Shown here: one piece after another, positions 12,668 to 13,689 of the stretch
Layout of the letters: every line of letters starts with the position of its first letter
Numbering within the stretch: position 1 is the first letter of the stretch
Assembly (NCBI GenBank): GCA_900555035.1
Contig: USJX01000075.1
Coordinates: 1-13,689, forward strand
Origin: an uncultured Prevotella sp.
GTDB lineage: Bacteria; Bacteroidota; Bacteroidia; Bacteroidales; Bacteroidaceae
Length of the DNA: 13,689 nt
Direction of reading: 5' to 3'
Program-made: the position numbers and the translations under genes
Notes under the pieces: model-generated
The model's database searches: none
Told to the model about the DNA's origin: nothing
Seen by the model: only the letters and a program-made list of their open reading frames with translations

Positions 12668-13552
12668 ATGAAAACAAGACTCTTTACCCTATTCGTTTTG
12701 TGGGCTTGTACACTCGTACAAGCCCAGGCTCAGCAATCGTTTCCCTATCCTGCCATCCCCGACACACTTCGCAGCGTGGAGCAGCGTGCCGGCTATCTGA
12801 GCGAACACTATTGGGATAACTATAACTTTGCCGATACCCTGCTGCTGAAAAGCAAGGAGATGACGGAACAGGGGTTTGTTAATTTTATTGACATTCTAAA
12901 CAGATTCAACCTGGACTATGCCTCAAAAGGTGTAGCCCACAAAGATATAGCCCAGAAGGACATCACCCGAAAGGACATTACCCGAAAGGGCATTGCCCAG
13001 AAGGACATCACCCAGAAGGGCATTGCCTGCTTCACCCGGAAAGCTTTTTCCAATGCTGCTGCCAAAGAACGATTCGAGAATCTGATAGAGCATTATTTCG
13101 AGGACCAGCTATCGCCAGTACGCAACGACAGAGTGTATCTGATATTTCTGGAAGAGATGAAAAATTCGCCTTGTTTCGACGAGACGGAGAAGGAACGCAT
13201 CGCCTTCAAAATCAAGACCACCAACAAGAATCTGCCTGGCGATATCGCCATCAACTTCAAGTTTAAAGACGAGAGCGGAAAGGAACACCAGTTGAGCGAT
13301 TACAAAGACCAGAAGGTAATCCTCTACTTCTACGACCCTGACTGCGAAAACTGCCACGAGGTTTCGGCCTGGCTCAAGCAGCAAACCATCCCTGCCGACA
13401 TCAAGGTGATTAAAATGATAGCTGATAACCACATCAGCTACATGTACAGCCTGAAGAATATGCCAACGATATTTCTACTGGACAAGGAAAACAAAGTAAT
13501 ACTCAAAGACTGTACTGCCCAAGAACTGATAGAAAACATTTCCACTAAGTAA
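12668..13552 (+). CDS. Exported DUF5106-type protein with C-terminal thioredoxin-like domain and a pentapeptide repeat insert
   Basis: Probably a periplasmic thiol-disulfide protein; its partner is unknown. The 294-aa product has a signal peptide (hydrophobic 5-18, likely cut at AQA-Q near 21; Cys14 does not sit in a good lipobox). Residues about 24-200 fit the DUF5106 pattern (FPYPAIPDTL, RAGYLSEHYWDNYNF, VNFIDIL, SPVRNDRVYLIFLEEM, KNLPGDIAINF). The thioredoxin-like part (about 195-292) has VILYFYDPDCENCH, with the redox CxxC at Cys226/Cys229, and the cis-Pro motif MPT at 265-267. Residues 86-120 are seven tandem pentapeptides ([Q/R]K[D/G]I[A/T]) inserted inside the DUF5106 region; they look like replication-slippage products. 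The gene starts 35 bp after nnr, across a 16-bp tandem repeat, and is probably co-transcribed with it. Confidence 0.85.
   Translation: MKTRLFTLFVLWACTLVQAQAQQSFPYPAIPDTLRSVEQRAGYLSEHYWDNYNFADTLLLKSKEMTEQGFVNFIDILNRFNLDYASKGVAHKDIAQKDITRKDITRKGIAQKDITQKGIACFTRKAFSNAAAKERFENLIEHYFEDQLSPVRNDRVYLIFLEEMKNSPCFDETEKERIAFKIKTTNKNLPGDIAINFKFKDESGKEHQLSDYKDQKVILYFYDPDCENCHEVSAWLKQQTIPADIKVIKMIADNHISYMYSLKNMPTIFLLDKENKVILKDCTAQELIENISTK
12923..13027 (+). repeat. 15-bp in-frame coding minisatellite, 7 units
   Basis: Seven consecutive 15-bp units encode SKGVA, HKDIA, QKDIT, RKDIT, RKGIA, QKDIT and QKGIA. Units 3 and 6 (12953-12967 and 12998-13012) are identical in DNA, and the others differ at a few bases. 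Being a multiple of three, gains or losses of units would keep the frame. Confidence 0.92.
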
Positions 13553-13578
13553 CAGGAACAACTTGCGGAACCAAAAAC

Positions 13579-13629
13579 ACAACAAAAAAGCGGAAACCCT
13601 TTCGGATTCCCGCTCATATTTTTTGTTGT
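13579..13629. terminator. Bidirectional terminator between convergent genes
   Basis: The outer arms ACAACAAAAAA (13579-13589) and TTTTTTGTTGT (13619-13629) are exact complements. Inside, GCGG (13590-13593) pairs with CCGC (13610-13613) and continues with two mismatches to a TTTC loop, leaving a small bulge (CATA, 13615-13618). It ends the DUF5106 gene from the left and the edge gene from the right. Confidence 0.82.
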
Positions 13630-13642
13630 AAAATCTCGAAGA

Positions 13643-13689
13643 TTAGTCGAGGTTAGCCAACTTGTTGTCAGAATGAAGAACATCCTTGA
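13643..13689 (-). CDS. C-terminal fragment of a gene entering from the right edge
   Basis: On the minus strand an open frame from the window edge reads KDVLHSDNKLANLD and stops at TAA (13643-13645), 13 bp before the bidirectional terminator. Too little is present to name a product. The convergent layout and terminator make a real gene end likely. Confidence 0.5.
   Translation of the reverse strand, partial: KDVLHSDNKLANLD

Noticed and set aside
12923..13027. CRISPR-like interpretation of the 15-bp repeats
   Set aside because: Units are contiguous without spacers, in frame within a gene, and 15 bp long. They form a coding minisatellite.

Overview
The window looks like a chromosomal segment of a Bacteroidota bacterium, most likely a gut Prevotella/Segatella-type member of Bacteroidales. 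The evidence is as follows. Several start regions carry the Bacteroidota promoter box TAnnTTTG, and upstream of rplS it has a TTTG box 20 nt further up. Most genes lack strong Shine-Dalgarno sequences. There is a GH43 plant-glycan hydrolase, a DUF5106/thioredoxin-like exported protein, and a conserved housekeeping cluster hpt-adk-obgE-pgeF with a divergent nnr. I see no phage, transposase, CRISPR, tRNA or rRNA gene. The genus assignment is inference from gene style, not from a search.

Layout, left to right. (1) 1-1316 (+): the 3' part of a GH43 beta-xylosidase/arabinofuranosidase, ending at a perfect bidirectional terminator. (2) 1402-3176 (-): two secreted proteins that together make up a UshA-type 5'-nucleotidase. 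The C-terminal domain is encoded first and the N-terminal metallophosphatase domain second; the 100-bp gap holds two copies of a REP-like palindrome. (3) 3177-3442: divergent promoter region with a 9-bp tandem repeat and an approximately 90-nt leader in front of rplS (3443-3808, +), which has its own terminator. (4) 3959-4219 (-): a small His/Lys-rich protein of unknown function. (5) 4417-5823 (+): a stand-alone AICAR transformylase followed by a 66-aa Lys-rich protein and a bidirectional terminator. (6) 5957-7171 (-): an exported M23 peptidase with one degenerate and one intact M23 domain. (7) 7348-10999 (-): hpt, two tiny membrane-protein genes, adk, obgE and pgeF, transcribed right to left. 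(8) 11115-13552 (+): nnr (NAD(P)HX repair), divergent from hpt, followed by a DUF5106/thioredoxin-like protein carrying a 15-bp in-frame minisatellite. (9) 13643-13689 (-): the last codons of a gene entering from the right, converging on a bidirectional terminator.

Functionally this is mostly core metabolism: purine synthesis and salvage (AICAR transformylase, Hpt, Adk, periplasmic 5'-nucleotidase, possibly PgeF), cofactor repair (Nnr), ribosome biogenesis (L19, ObgE) and cell-wall processing (M23, PgeF). I do not find a clearly new multi-gene system. The less ordinary items are the domain-split nucleotidase, the two small membrane proteins embedded between hpt and adk, the coding minisatellite, the pseudo-plus-active M23 pair, and several short-period tandem arrays (7, 9 and 16 bp) at gene borders.
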